Shown here in pieces: positions 17,441 to 26,108 of a stretch of DNA of 64,000 bases (position 1 is its first letter; every line of letters begins with the position of its first letter). A model generated the notes under the pieces. The model was not told where the DNA came from. It did no database searches and saw only the letters and a program-made list of their open reading frames with translations. Made by a program: the position numbers and the translations under genes. Origin of the DNA: Castellaniella sp049651205 (GTDB taxonomy: Bacteria; Pseudomonadota; Gammaproteobacteria; Burkholderiales; Burkholderiaceae_B); contig NZ_JBASBR010000012.1 in NCBI RefSeq assembly GCF_049651205.1, positions 316,034-380,033 of the forward strand, read 5' to 3'.

Positions 17441-18946
17441 GTGGAAGCAATCAATCTGCTGTTATCCGGGTTCGACACTGCCTTTTCGGGCTGGAACCTG
17501 CTGTATTGTCTGATCGGCGTATCCATCGGCATGGTGGTAGGTATCTTGCCAGGGCTGGGGCCCAGCGCAGGCACGGCCCTCCTGATACCCGTGACGTTTG
17601 GCATGGAACCCGTCTCGGCCATCATCATGCTGGCCGGCATTTATTACGGCTCCATGTACGGCGGCACCATCACCACGGTGCTGGTCAATGTCCCCGGCGA
17701 AGCCGCATCGGTCATTACCTGCCTGGACGGCTACCCTATGGCTAAAAAAGGCCGGGCAGGCGTGGCATTGGGCGTGGCGGCCATCGGCTCATTTGTGGGC
17801 GGCACGGTTTCCATCATTGCCGTCAGTCTCATCGCCCCCCATCTCGTCAAATTTGCCCTGGCGTTTGGCCCCCCAGAATTCTTCGCCCTGGTGGTGCTGG
17901 GGATGACGATGGTCATGGGGCTGGCCGGCAAATCCGTGCTGCGCGGTGCAATCTCCGTGGTACTGGGCTTACTGCTGGCTACGATCGGCATGGCGCCCAG
18001 CTCGGGGGTTCCCCGGTTCTACCTGGGCATCCCACAGTTGCTGGACGGCCTAAATTTTGTCACCATCGCCATGGGCTTGTTTGGCCTGGCAGAAATCCTT
18101 GCCGGCGCCGAAGAAAGCTTTAAAAACCCCAGCAAACCCGCAGAAGTTAAAAAGCTGCTGCCCGAACGCGACGAATGGGGCGCCACCGCCAAGTCCATCA
18201 GCCGGGGCACCGCCCTGGGGTTTTTTTGCGGCCTGATCCCTGGCACCAGCTCGGTGGTGCCGGCGCTGCTGTCCTATTCCCTCGAAAAGAAACTTGCCAA
18301 AGATCCTTCGCGCTTCGGCCAGGGCGCCATCGAAGGCGTGGCCGGCCCCGAGACCGCCAATAACTCTTTTTGCGGCGGCGCCTTTGTGCCCCTGCTGCTT
18401 CTGGGTATTCCAAGCTCGGCCACCATGGCGGTTCTGCTGGGTGCCTTCATCCTGCACGGCCTGACACCCGGCCCGATGTTGTTTGTGCGTCACCCAGACT
18501 TTGTATGGGCAGTGATCGCCAGTATGTTTATTGGCAACGCCCTGCTGCTGGTGATGAACCTGCCTATGGCCAGGATGTGGGCCAAGGTCATCAACATCCC
18601 CTCGAAGCTGCTGTTTCCCATCATTATCGGCATCTCGATCGTCGGTACATATTCGATCAGCAACAGCCTGTGGGACGTGGGCGGCTTTCTCGTCTTCGGC
18701 ATTTTGGGCTACCTGCTGAAAAAGGCCGATATCCCCGTGGCACCAATTGCCCTGATGTTCATCCTGGGAGAGCTCATGGAGAAATCCCTGCTTGAATCCC
18801 TGGCAATCTTCAAAGGCAATCTCTTTGAGATCATCACGCGTCCGATCGCCGGCAGCCTGATCCTGGTGTCTGTCCTGATTCTTGTCCTGAGCGTCTTTGC
18901 CGGGAAAATGAACAAAAAAGAATACTTCCAGGACGTCGAAGCATAA
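17441..18946 (+). CDS. tctA: Tripartite tricarboxylate transporter large permease (TctA)
   Basis: A 501-residue inner-membrane transporter with about 11–12 segments. GILPGLGPSAGTALL near the N-terminus and the second GLIPGTSS repeat are the conserved TctA motifs. The start is GTG at 17441 with AAGGAG in front; the open frame extends far upstream over tctB but is non-homologous there. It is the last gene of tctCBA and is followed by a 44-bp palindrome. Confidence 0.93.
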   Translation: MEAINLLLSGFDTAFSGWNLLYCLIGVSIGMVVGILPGLGPSAGTALLIPVTFGMEPVSAIIMLAGIYYGSMYGGTITTVLVNVPGEAASVITCLDGYPMAKKGRAGVALGVAAIGSFVGGTVSIIAVSLIAPHLVKFALAFGPPEFFALVVLGMTMVMGLAGKSVLRGAISVVLGLLLATIGMAPSSGVPRFYLGIPQLLDGLNFVTIAMGLFGLAEILAGAEESFKNPSKPAEVKKLLPERDEWGATAKSISRGTALGFFCGLIPGTSSVVPALLSYSLEKKLAKDPSRFGQGAIEGVAGPETANNSFCGGAFVPLLLLGIPSSATMAVLLGAFILHGLTPGPMLFVRHPDFVWAVIASMFIGNALLLVMNLPMARMWAKVINIPSKLLFPIIIGISIVGTYSISNSLWDVGGFLVFGILGYLLKKADIPVAPIALMFILGELMEKSLLESLAIFKGNLFEIITRPIAGSLILVSVLILVLSVFAGKMNKKEYFQDVEA

Positions 18947-18960
18947 CAAAGCCTGCCGCA

Positions 18961-19004
18961 GCACAAGGCCTTCAGCATCATCGATGATGCTGAAGGCCTT
19001 GTGC
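18961..19004. terminator. 44-bp perfect loopless palindrome after tctA, probable terminator or processing hairpin
   Basis: Two 22-bp halves that are exact reverse complements (begins GCACAAGGCC, ends GGCCTTGTGC, centre ATCGAT). It lies 14 bp after the tctA stop. There is no T-run, so it is not a textbook terminator. It could act as a transcript-end stabiliser, a rho-dependent end or a protein-binding site. Confidence 0.6.
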
Positions 19005-19044
19005 CGTGCAGCCGGTGTGTATGCCTGAATATGTATGTCGCAAC

Positions 19045-19058
19045 AAGGGTTAACCCTT
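19045..19058. promoter_or_regulatory. 14-bp perfect palindrome AAGGGTTAACCCTT upstream of the MmgE/PrpD gene
   Basis: A perfect palindrome about 107 bp before the start codon, upstream of a possible −10. Its inner 12 bp recur exactly at 45072–45083 in front of a small gene, which suggests an operator for an unidentified regulator. Confidence 0.5.
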
Positions 19059-19078
19059 AATTCATTCCCATTGAAGAT

Positions 19079-19097
19079 TAGAATGAGAATCGTTACG
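19079..19097. promoter_or_regulatory. Fur-box-like sequence overlapping a possible −10
   Basis: TAGAATGAGAATCGTTACG matches the classic 19-bp Fur consensus at about 13 of 19 positions by eye, including an AATGA-AATC core. The TAGAAT at its left edge resembles a −10 hexamer, so a bound repressor would block transcription. Candidate only. Confidence 0.4.
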
Positions 19098-19164
19098 AAC
19101 CCATACATCCACCGTGGAGCTTGCCTTCAAGCCCGCCGTGCCGCAGACCGACAGGGAGAACCAG

Positions 19165-20571
19165 ATGACAGAAACCAGAACGGAAGTCCAACGTCTTGCC
19201 GAGTTTGCTGCGCAGGCCAAGCTCGAGGATCTAAGCCCAGAGGCACTTGAGCAGCTCAAGATTCGGGTGCTGGATACGGTGGGCGTGGCGATCGGAGCCC
19301 TGGACGCACCACCGATGGTCGCCATTCGTGCACTGATCGAGGAGCTTGGCGGCAAGCCCGCCTGCACCTTGCTTGGCGGTGGCCGCACCAGCCCCGAACT
19401 GGCGGCATTCTTCACAAGTGCACTCAGCCGCTATCTTGATTTCATGGATGCCTACATCGCCCCCGGCGAGACCAACCATCCATCGGACAACTTCGGTGCG
19501 GTACTGGCTGCGGCGGAAAGTGCAGGCGCCTCAGGGGCAGAGCTGCTGACAGCGCTGGCCGTGGCCTACCAGGTGCATACTCGGCTGTCCGATGTGGCGC
19601 CCGTGCGCGCACGTGGCTTCGATCACACGACGCAGGGCAACTTCGCAGCGGCAGTGGCGGCAGCACGTGCCATGGGGCTGTCGCAGGCGCAGATCGCAAA
19701 TGCGGCGGCCATTGCCGGGACAGCCAATGTCGCGCTGCGCGTCACGCGCACCGGTGTGCTCAGCAACTGGAAGGGCCTTGCCTATGCGCACGTCTCCAAG
19801 GAGGCGATTTTCGCGGCACATCTGGCGGCCCATGGTATCACCGGGCCGGAAGCAGTTTTCGAAGGCAACAAAGGGTTCAAGGAATCGGTTTCCGGCCCGT
19901 TCACGATCGACTGGCAGGCGGAGAATCTGGAGCACGTGCGCCGGACAATCGTCAAGAAACACAACGCCGAGATCCACTCACAGTCGGCACTGGATGCAGC
20001 ACAAGAGATTCATACCTCAAGCGCCTTCCGGGCCGAGGCCATCGACTACGTGCGGCTACGCACCTTCCAGGTGGCGTATTCGATTATTGGCGGCGGCGAG
20101 GAAGGCGACAAACGCAGCGTCCGGACCAAGGAGGATGCCGATCATTCCTTGCCATGGATGCTGGCGGCCGTTTTGCTGGACGGCAAGCTCACGCCTGCGC
20201 AATACACCACGGAACGCATCAGTGCACCCGATGTGCAGTCGCTCATGCAATGCATCACGATCACGCCCGATGCGGCGCTCTCGGCACAGTTCCCTCAGCA
20301 CATGCCGGCAGAACTGGAGGTTGTCTTGCTGGACGGCACAACATTGAAGGCCTCACGCAAGGCCTACCGCGGGTTCTACACCGATCCGCTCGACTGGACC
20401 GAAGCACGCGCCAAGTTTGACGCACTGGCTGCACCCTTTACCGATGAGGCGCTGCGCGACGAGCTCGCAGACATCATCCACCATCTTGAAAAGTATCGCA
20501 GCACGGATCTGACAACCGCCCTTGCCCGCGTAAGCTGCGCGCGCCAGGACACCACCGATCTTTATTCGTAG
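19165..20571 (+). CDS. MmgE/PrpD family protein (2-methylcitrate dehydratase-like)
   Basis: 468 residues of the MmgE/PrpD family, which includes 2-methylcitrate dehydratase and cis-aconitate decarboxylase. Signatures: RVLDTVGVAIGAL near residue 36, the PGETNHPSDNFG loop, and HNAEIHSQSALDAA in the second half. AGGGAG lies before the ATG at 19165. No other methylcitrate-cycle gene (prpB, prpC, acnD) is nearby, so PrpD proper is unlikely. The next gene, a ComA-like protein, follows 13 bp after the stop and must be co-transcribed. The substrate is unknown; dehydration, decarboxylation or isomerisation of a small polycarboxylate is plausible. Confidence 0.85.
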   Translation: MTETRTEVQRLAEFAAQAKLEDLSPEALEQLKIRVLDTVGVAIGALDAPPMVAIRALIEELGGKPACTLLGGGRTSPELAAFFTSALSRYLDFMDAYIAPGETNHPSDNFGAVLAAAESAGASGAELLTALAVAYQVHTRLSDVAPVRARGFDHTTQGNFAAAVAAARAMGLSQAQIANAAAIAGTANVALRVTRTGVLSNWKGLAYAHVSKEAIFAAHLAAHGITGPEAVFEGNKGFKESVSGPFTIDWQAENLEHVRRTIVKKHNAEIHSQSALDAAQEIHTSSAFRAEAIDYVRLRTFQVAYSIIGGGEEGDKRSVRTKEDADHSLPWMLAAVLLDGKLTPAQYTTERISAPDVQSLMQCITITPDAALSAQFPQHMPAELEVVLLDGTTLKASRKAYRGFYTDPLDWTEARAKFDALAAPFTDEALRDELADIIHHLEKYRSTDLTTALARVSCARQDTTDLYS

Positions 20572-20584
20572 CAAGGAGAAAGCA

Positions 20585-21430
20585 ATGGCTGATATGAGCA
20601 CACACGATGTTTCGTTCAATTTTGTGCCACGCGCCTGGCGCCCGGCCAAACCGCGCACCACAGGCATCACCGAAATACGCGCACCGTACTACTCCACTTT
20701 CGGTACCCGACACATGAAGGATGTCTTCGAGGCAGCCGGGCAATGGATCGACGGTATCAAGTGGGCAGGAGGTTCGTTTTCCCTCATGCCACGCCAACAA
20801 GTGAAGGCGATGAACGACGTCGCCCACAGCAACGGCGCCTATGTGTCATCCGGCGGCTGGATCGAAACCGTCCTGCGCTATGGAGATGCGGCAGTTGATC
20901 AGTACCTGTCGGAAGCCAAGGAAGTGGGCTTCGATGTGATCGAAATCTCCACTGGCTTCATCATGGTGCCCACCAGCGGGCTTGAGCGCCTGGTGAAACG
21001 TGTCGTTGCCGCCGGCCTGAAGGCCAAGCCCGAGTTGGGCATTCAGATCGGCTCTGGTGGAGATTCGGGCGAAGCGGAGCTTGCCGCCGAAACGAAGAAA
21101 GACATTGGCGACCTTATCGATCGGGGCAAGCGTGCCCTTGATGCCGGCGCTTCCATCATCATGATCGAATCCGAGGGCATCACCGAGAACGTTGTGCAAT
21201 GGAATACCGCTGCAGCGGCGGCCATCATCAACGGGCTGGGCATCGAAAACGTCATGTTCGAAGCGGCCGACGGCCCGGTGTTCGAGTGGTATATCAAGAA
21301 CTACGGCAACGAGGTGAACCTTTTTGTTGATCACAGCCAGATCCTGCAGCTCGAGGCACTGCGCCAGAACATCTGGGGCAATAAAAGCACCTGGGGACGC
21401 GTGATCAACCCGGCACCCACCGGGAGTTGA
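20585..21430 (+). CDS. ComA-family (phosphosulfolactate synthase-like) protein
   Basis: 281 residues with a TIM-barrel architecture and ComA signatures: the YVSSGGWIE segment, GFDVIEISTGF and IMIESEGITENV. Archaeal ComA adds sulfite to phosphoenolpyruvate to make phosphosulfolactate for coenzyme M. Bacteria of this kind do not make coenzyme M, so the reaction here is unknown. No comB or comC partner is present. An AAGGAG Shine–Dalgarno overlaps the end of the preceding gene. Pairing with MmgE/PrpD suggests a two-step conversion of an organic acid. Confidence 0.82.
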   Translation: MADMSTHDVSFNFVPRAWRPAKPRTTGITEIRAPYYSTFGTRHMKDVFEAAGQWIDGIKWAGGSFSLMPRQQVKAMNDVAHSNGAYVSSGGWIETVLRYGDAAVDQYLSEAKEVGFDVIEISTGFIMVPTSGLERLVKRVVAAGLKAKPELGIQIGSGGDSGEAELAAETKKDIGDLIDRGKRALDAGASIIMIESEGITENVVQWNTAAAAAIINGLGIENVMFEAADGPVFEWYIKNYGNEVNLFVDHSQILQLEALRQNIWGNKSTWGRVINPAPTGS

Positions 21431-21481
21431 CGGCCAGGACGTGTTCGCACAGTGAGTACCTTACTAAGCGAAATCCCCGTA

Positions 21482-21514
21482 TAAAAACAAAAAGCCCTTG
21501 TTTAACAAGGGCCT
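21482..21514 (-). terminator. Rho-independent terminator for tRNA-Pro
   Basis: Read on the minus strand: stem GCCCTTG / CAAGGGC with a 5-nt loop, followed by TTTTTGTTTTTAT. It lies 15 bp past the tRNA 3' end. The complementary A-run could make it partly active for the ComA transcript coming the other way. Confidence 0.88.
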
Positions 21515-21528
21515 TCTATTAAATGAAT

Positions 21529-21605
21529 TGGTCGGGGTGACATGATTCGAACATGCGACTCCTACGTCCCGAACGTAGTACTCTACCAGGCTGAGCTACA
21601 CCCCG
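21529..21605 (-). tRNA. tRNA-Pro (anticodon CGG)
   Basis: 77 nt including an encoded CCA. On the minus strand the acceptor stem is CGGGGTG/CACCCCG with discriminator A. The anticodon stem CTACG/CGTAG encloses the loop TTCGGGA, giving anticodon CGG. The T arm carries GTTCGAATC. It lies downstream of ispB on the same strand with its own terminator. Confidence 0.97.
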
Positions 21606-21663
21606 ACGGTGATGCCAGACGGCCAATGGCCCAAAAAAGGGCCCGCCATCTGCGGGAAACATT

Positions 21664-22629
21664 TCAGCGGTCGCGCTCGACCGCGAAAGCAGAGAATTTT
21701 ATCAGAGTTTCGCGGTAAACGGAATCGGGAAAGACATCCAGTGCCTGGCGCGCGAGGCTGGCCTCGTGGGCCGCTGCTTGCCGGGTGTACTGCAAGGCGT
21801 CAGTGGCATGAATCGCGCGGGCCACGGCCTCGAAATCGGCTTCACCGGTTTCGATGGCACGGCGGATCAGGGTGCGTTGCTCGGGTGTGCCGATTTCGAG
21901 CACCCGGATAAGCGGCAAAGTGGGCTTGCCCTCGCGCAAGTCGTCACCAACGTTTTTGCCCAGGGCCTGAACATCACCGCTGTAATCCAGCACGTCGTCG
22001 ATGAGCTGAAAGGCCGTACCGATATGTCGACCATAGGCTGCCGCAGCAGATTCTTGTTGCGCAGTGGCACCCGAGATAATGGCGCCCACCTGTGCCGCCG
22101 CCTCGAAGAGTTTGGCCGTTTTATAACGCACCACCTGCAGATAGCGATCCAGGGAGACATCCGGATCGTGCACATTGAGCAGCTGCAGGACTTCACCCTC
22201 GGCGATGATGGTGGTGGCGGCAGACAGCACGGCCATGGCCTCCATGGAGTCGGACTCGACCATCATTTCGAAGGATCGGGAATACAGGTAATCACCCACC
22301 AACACGCTGGCTGCATTGCCAAACACGGCATTGGCGGTTTCACGGCCGCGGCGCATGTCAGACTCATCCACCACATCATCGTGCAGCAAGGTGGCGGTGT
22401 GGATGAACTCCACCACCGCAGCCAGGCGGTGGTGGTTATCTCCGTGGTAGCCCAGCGCCCCCGCCACCAGCAGCACCATGGCCGGGCGCATGCGCTTGCC
22501 GCCGGCCCCCACGATGTAATCACCGATGGTGCGGATCAGGACAACTTCGGAATCCAGGCGCGAGCGGATGACAGCATCCACTGCTTGCATATCGGACACT
22601 ATGGGGGCGAAGAGTTCGGAGAAATTCAA
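21664..22629 (-). CDS. ispB: Octaprenyl diphosphate synthase
   Basis: 321 residues, all-helical trans-polyprenyl synthase making the ubiquinone side chain from farnesyl diphosphate and isopentenyl diphosphate. The two Asp-rich motifs are present: LHDDVVDESD and LIDDVLDYSG, plus GGKRMRP. No ATG fits the family N-terminus; the TTG at 22629 gives the usual length of about 320 residues, and a GTG at 22596 is an alternative. The open frame continues far upstream with non-homologous sequence. It is divergent from the DUF815 gene and upstream of tRNA-Pro. The usual rplU–rpmA–obg neighbours are absent on the divergent side. Confidence 0.94.
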   Translation of the reverse strand: MNFSELFAPIVSDMQAVDAVIRSRLDSEVVLIRTIGDYIVGAGGKRMRPAMVLLVAGALGYHGDNHHRLAAVVEFIHTATLLHDDVVDESDMRRGRETANAVFGNAASVLVGDYLYSRSFEMMVESDSMEAMAVLSAATTIIAEGEVLQLLNVHDPDVSLDRYLQVVRYKTAKLFEAAAQVGAIISGATAQQESAAAAYGRHIGTAFQLIDDVLDYSGDVQALGKNVGDDLREGKPTLPLIRVLEIGTPEQRTLIRRAIETGEADFEAVARAIHATDALQYTRQAAAHEASLARQALDVFPDSVYRETLIKFSAFAVERDR

Positions 22630-22715
22630 GACTGACCTGCAGACGGGTGGTGCGGCGCCGGCAGCGGCCGCAAAGACCCAGATTATACTTTCCTGATCAC
22701 ATTCAGGAGAAACCC

Positions 22716-23582
22716 GTGTCCGACCCTCAAATGCAGGCGCTTGTCCAACGTGCCATGGGCGTGCTGGCCCAGATCGAGGCCTGGTTGCCGCCTGCTCCCC
22801 CCGCCATCGACTGGACTGCCCAAGCGTTTCGTTGGCAGCGCCGTGGCGCACGGGGTTGGCTGGACGCGGTACACCGCATCGCGCCCATCCACCTGGACGA
22901 TCTGCAACACGTCGAGCGCCAAAAAAGTGTGCTTGAGCGCAACACGCGGGCGTTTCTTGAGGGCAAACCCGCCAACAACGTCCTGATGACCGGCGCCCGC
23001 GGTACGGGCAAGAGCTCGCTGGTGCGGGCGCTGCTGGATGCCTATGGTGCACAGGGCCTGCGTCTGATCGAAATCGACAAATCCGATCTGGGCGACCTGG
23101 GCCAGATCATCGAACTGATCTCCGGACGCCCCGAGCATTTCATCATATTTTGCGACGATCTCTCGTTTGAAGAAGGCGAGGCAGGCTACAAGGCTCTGAA
23201 ATCCGCACTGGACGGCTCAGTGTCCTCTCCTGGCGACAATCTCCTTATTTACGCCACATCCAACCGCCGGCACCTAATGCCCGAATACATGCACGAGAAC
23301 CTCGACGCCCAGCATCAGCCCGATGGCGAAATCCATCCCGGTGAAACCGTCGAAGAAAAAATCTCGCTCTCCGAGCGCTTTGGCCTGTGGCTGTCTTTTT
23401 ATCCTTTTGCGCAAAACGATTACCTGGATATCGTCAACCACTGGCTGGCGTTTCATGGCTGCACCGACAGCCAGATTCAGGCCTCACGCCCCGAAGCCCT
23501 GCAGTGGGCACTCGAGCGCGGCTCGCGATCCGGCCGCGTGGCGCGCCAGTTTGCGCGTGACTGGGCAGCACGCCAGCTTTGA
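22716..23582 (+). CDS. DUF815 family AAA-type ATPase
   Basis: 288 residues. A P-loop ATPase of the DUF815 family with Walker A GARGTGKSS around residue 90 and Walker B-like FIIFCDDLSFE. The function is unknown; family members are conserved in proteobacteria near a Nudix gene, as here. The start is GTG at 22716 with CAGGAGA before it. The stop overlaps the next start as TGATG, so the Nudix–ThiE-like protein is translationally coupled. Confidence 0.88.
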   Translation: MSDPQMQALVQRAMGVLAQIEAWLPPAPPAIDWTAQAFRWQRRGARGWLDAVHRIAPIHLDDLQHVERQKSVLERNTRAFLEGKPANNVLMTGARGTGKSSLVRALLDAYGAQGLRLIEIDKSDLGDLGQIIELISGRPEHFIIFCDDLSFEEGEAGYKALKSALDGSVSSPGDNLLIYATSNRRHLMPEYMHENLDAQHQPDGEIHPGETVEEKISLSERFGLWLSFYPFAQNDYLDIVNHWLAFHGCTDSQIQASRPEALQWALERGSRSGRVARQFARDWAARQL

Positions 23583-24616
23583 TGGCCTATGATGATCACC
23601 CCGTCTCCCAATTGATTGCACGTATGAGCACTTCCAAACCGTATATCCGCGTGGCTGCAGGCCTTATCCTCGACTCCCGTGGACGCCTGCTCCTGGGACA
23701 GCGTCCCGATGGCAAGGCCTGGCCGGGCTGGTGGGAGTTTCCCGGAGGCAAGATCGAGGCCGGCGAGACCGTCGAGCAGGCACTGGTGCGCGAGCTGGAC
23801 GAAGAGCTCGGCATCCATGCCACTCAGGTATATCCATGGATAGTGTATGTGCACGAATACCCCAAATCCGTGGTCGAGCTGGCCTTCTGCCAGGTCACTG
23901 CCTGGGAAGGCGAGCCCCATGGCCGCGAGAACCAGGCGCTGGATTGGGTAGACCCCTGGGACATCCGCCTGAACGAATCCGAGCACCCCATTGCGCCGGG
24001 CGGCGGGTCTTTGCTGCCCGCAGCCACCCCGCCGCTGCGCTGGCTGCGGCTGCCGCCGCTGTATCGCATCAGCCAGATTGGCAGCCCAAGCCAAACAGAA
24101 GATTGGCTAACCCGGTTGCGCCAGGAACTGCTCTCGGGCTTGCAACTGGTGCAATTCAGAGAACCCCACTGGCAAGGCGACGAGACCAGCCTGCTGGCCG
24201 CCTTTGAAGCCACCCTGGCCTTGTGCCGCCAGCATGGCGCCCGGTGCCTCATCAATAGCACGCACCCGCAGGCCTGGTGGGCCCGGGCAGACGGTGTGCA
24301 ACTGCGTGCCACCGATGCTGCCCTGGTATTGCAGCAAGACACCCGCCCTCCCGGCTGGTTGGGCGTGTCTGCACACAATGCCCAGGAGATCGACTGCGCG
24401 CGTGAGCTGCAAGCCGATTTCGTGGTGCTGGGCCATGTGCTGGATACCGACACGCACCCCACGCAAGCCGCCATGGGCTGGGAGACATTTGCCCAACTGG
24501 CAGCCACTGCAGGACGCCCGGTGTTTGCTGTAGGCGGGCAATCTGCCGCCACTCTGGAGACTGCTCGCCAGCATTGGGCCCACGGCGTAGCCGCCATCCA
24601 CGGCACCCTGGTGTAG
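23582..24616 (+). CDS. Nudix hydrolase (MutT-like) fused to a ThiE/TenI-like domain
   Basis: 344 residues. The N-terminal half is a MutT-type Nudix domain (about 22–145) with the box at about 55–77 (GGKIEAGETVEQALVRELDEELG). The C-terminal half (about 155–344) resembles thiamine-phosphate synthase/TenI, but the usual HLG and SCH elements are altered (GVQLRA, SAHN), so thiamine phosphate synthesis is doubtful. This fusion is known in proteobacteria; the Nudix half probably sanitises 8-oxo-dGTP or a thiamine-related pyrophosphate. The ATG at 23582 overlaps the DUF815 stop; an ATG at 23624 is the alternative. Confidence 0.88.
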   Translation: MAYDDHPVSQLIARMSTSKPYIRVAAGLILDSRGRLLLGQRPDGKAWPGWWEFPGGKIEAGETVEQALVRELDEELGIHATQVYPWIVYVHEYPKSVVELAFCQVTAWEGEPHGRENQALDWVDPWDIRLNESEHPIAPGGGSLLPAATPPLRWLRLPPLYRISQIGSPSQTEDWLTRLRQELLSGLQLVQFREPHWQGDETSLLAAFEATLALCRQHGARCLINSTHPQAWWARADGVQLRATDAALVLQQDTRPPGWLGVSAHNAQEIDCARELQADFVVLGHVLDTDTHPTQAAMGWETFAQLAATAGRPVFAVGGQSAATLETARQHWAHGVAAIHGTLV

Positions 24617-24656
24617 CCAAACAGCCTGGCGGCTGCCCAGGCCCCCCTGCGCCTGA

Positions 24657-26108
24657 TTACTCCGCGCTGACGGGCGTTTGCCCGGCCTTGGCGGCATCCT
24701 GACTGGGTTGTGTATAGCCACCGCCCAGTGCCGCCATCAGCAGCACGGCTGCCGTGAGGCGCTGCGCCTGAAGATCCAGGGTGTTTTGCTCGGCCGACAA
24801 GGCACTGGCCTGGGCCTGCACCACACTCAGATAATCCACCAAGCCTGCCTTGTACTGATTGGTCACCTGTCGCAAGGTCTCGCGCGAGGCGGCCAGGGCA
24901 CGGTTTTGGGCGGCTTGTTCGCGCACTAGTGAAGCCGATTGCACCAGGGCGTCTTCTACCTCACGCATTGCATCCAGCACGGTTTTGCGGTAGGCCGCAG
25001 CCTGGGCATCGTAGCCCGCCTGCGCCGAATCCACAGCCGCACTGCGGGCCCCTCCGTCAAACAAAGACAAGGCCAGGGCCGGCCCGATAGTCCAGAACCG
25101 TGCGGGTGCCAGCAACCACGAAGCAAACTCACCTGCACGATAGCCCCCCTGTGCGCTGAGCGTGATATCCGGAAACCATGCGGCTTGCGCCACGCCGATC
25201 CGTGCATTGGCCTCACGCACACGGCGCTCTGCCGCTGCAATATCGGGACGATGCTGCAGCAATACCGACGGGACACCCACCGGTACCTCAGGGGCTTGCA
25301 CCGGCATGGAACCCGCCGGCAGATTGAAATGCGCCGGCACCTGGCCCACCAGCACGGCCAGTGCATGGATGCTCTGTTCACGCTGCCAGCCCAGCCGGAT
25401 CCGTTGCACCCGCACCTGCTCGAGCTGGGCTTGCGCTGCTGCCACATCGGCCGAGGACGCCACGCCGGCTGCATAGCGGTTACGGGTCATCTCCAGGGCA
25501 CGCTGGTATTCGTCGTAGGTTTGGCCCAGCAAGGCGTCCTGCTGCTGACTAGTACGCACGGAAAAATAGGTTTGCGCCAATGTTGATTGCAGGCTCAGGC
25601 GCATGGCTGCGAGATCTGCCTGGCTGGCCTGTGCGCCGGCCCGTGAGGCCTCGATACCACGGCGCACCCGCCCCCAGAGATCAAGCTCCCAGCTGGCCGT
25701 GGCCGACAAAGAGTAATTGGTGGCGGGATTATTGGCACTGGAGATTCCCTGGCCCGCCCGGGATCTGGAGGCCGAGGCATCCAGCGTGGGGAAAAGCCCC
25801 GCCCGTGAGCTTGCCAGCGCAGCCTGCGCCTGGCGATACTGCGCCTCGGCCTGGACGAGATCCAGGTTTTGTGCCGACAACCGCGTCATCAGCTCATCCA
25901 GCTGCGGATCATTGAAGCCCTTCCACCAGGCAGGCTCGAGCTGCGCCATTCCTGGTTCTGCCGGACGCCACTGGCCGTCGGGGGCATGGGCGTAGACCAC
26001 CCCAACATCCTGGACAGGCCGCTGATAATCCGGCCCCACGGCACACCCCGCCAGCAACACACTGGCCAGCAATGACAACAGACGACAGGACAGACGGACA
26101 TCAGGCAT
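24657..26108 (-). CDS. Outer-membrane factor lipoprotein of RND efflux system (NodT/OprM family)
   Basis: 483 residues. A lipoprotein signal peptide with lipobox LLAGC (Cys22), then two repeated outer-membrane-efflux domains rich in Ala/Gln helices, as in NodT/OprM. It forms the outer-membrane channel of the tripartite pump encoded just upstream. The start overlaps the end of the preceding RND gene by 8 bp. It is the last gene of the four-gene operon. Confidence 0.93.
   Translation of the reverse strand: MPDVRLSCRLLSLLASVLLAGCAVGPDYQRPVQDVGVVYAHAPDGQWRPAEPGMAQLEPAWWKGFNDPQLDELMTRLSAQNLDLVQAEAQYRQAQAALASSRAGLFPTLDASASRSRAGQGISSANNPATNYSLSATASWELDLWGRVRRGIEASRAGAQASQADLAAMRLSLQSTLAQTYFSVRTSQQQDALLGQTYDEYQRALEMTRNRYAAGVASSADVAAAQAQLEQVRVQRIRLGWQREQSIHALAVLVGQVPAHFNLPAGSMPVQAPEVPVGVPSVLLQHRPDIAAAERRVREANARIGVAQAAWFPDITLSAQGGYRAGEFASWLLAPARFWTIGPALALSLFDGGARSAAVDSAQAGYDAQAAAYRKTVLDAMREVEDALVQSASLVREQAAQNRALAASRETLRQVTNQYKAGLVDYLSVVQAQASALSAEQNTLDLQAQRLTAAVLLMAALGGGYTQPSQDAAKAGQTPVSAE

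Noticed and set aside
18050..19108. 352-codon minus-strand frame
   Set aside because: Antisense to tctA, His/Gln/Asp-rich shadow composition, and it runs across the 44-bp palindrome.
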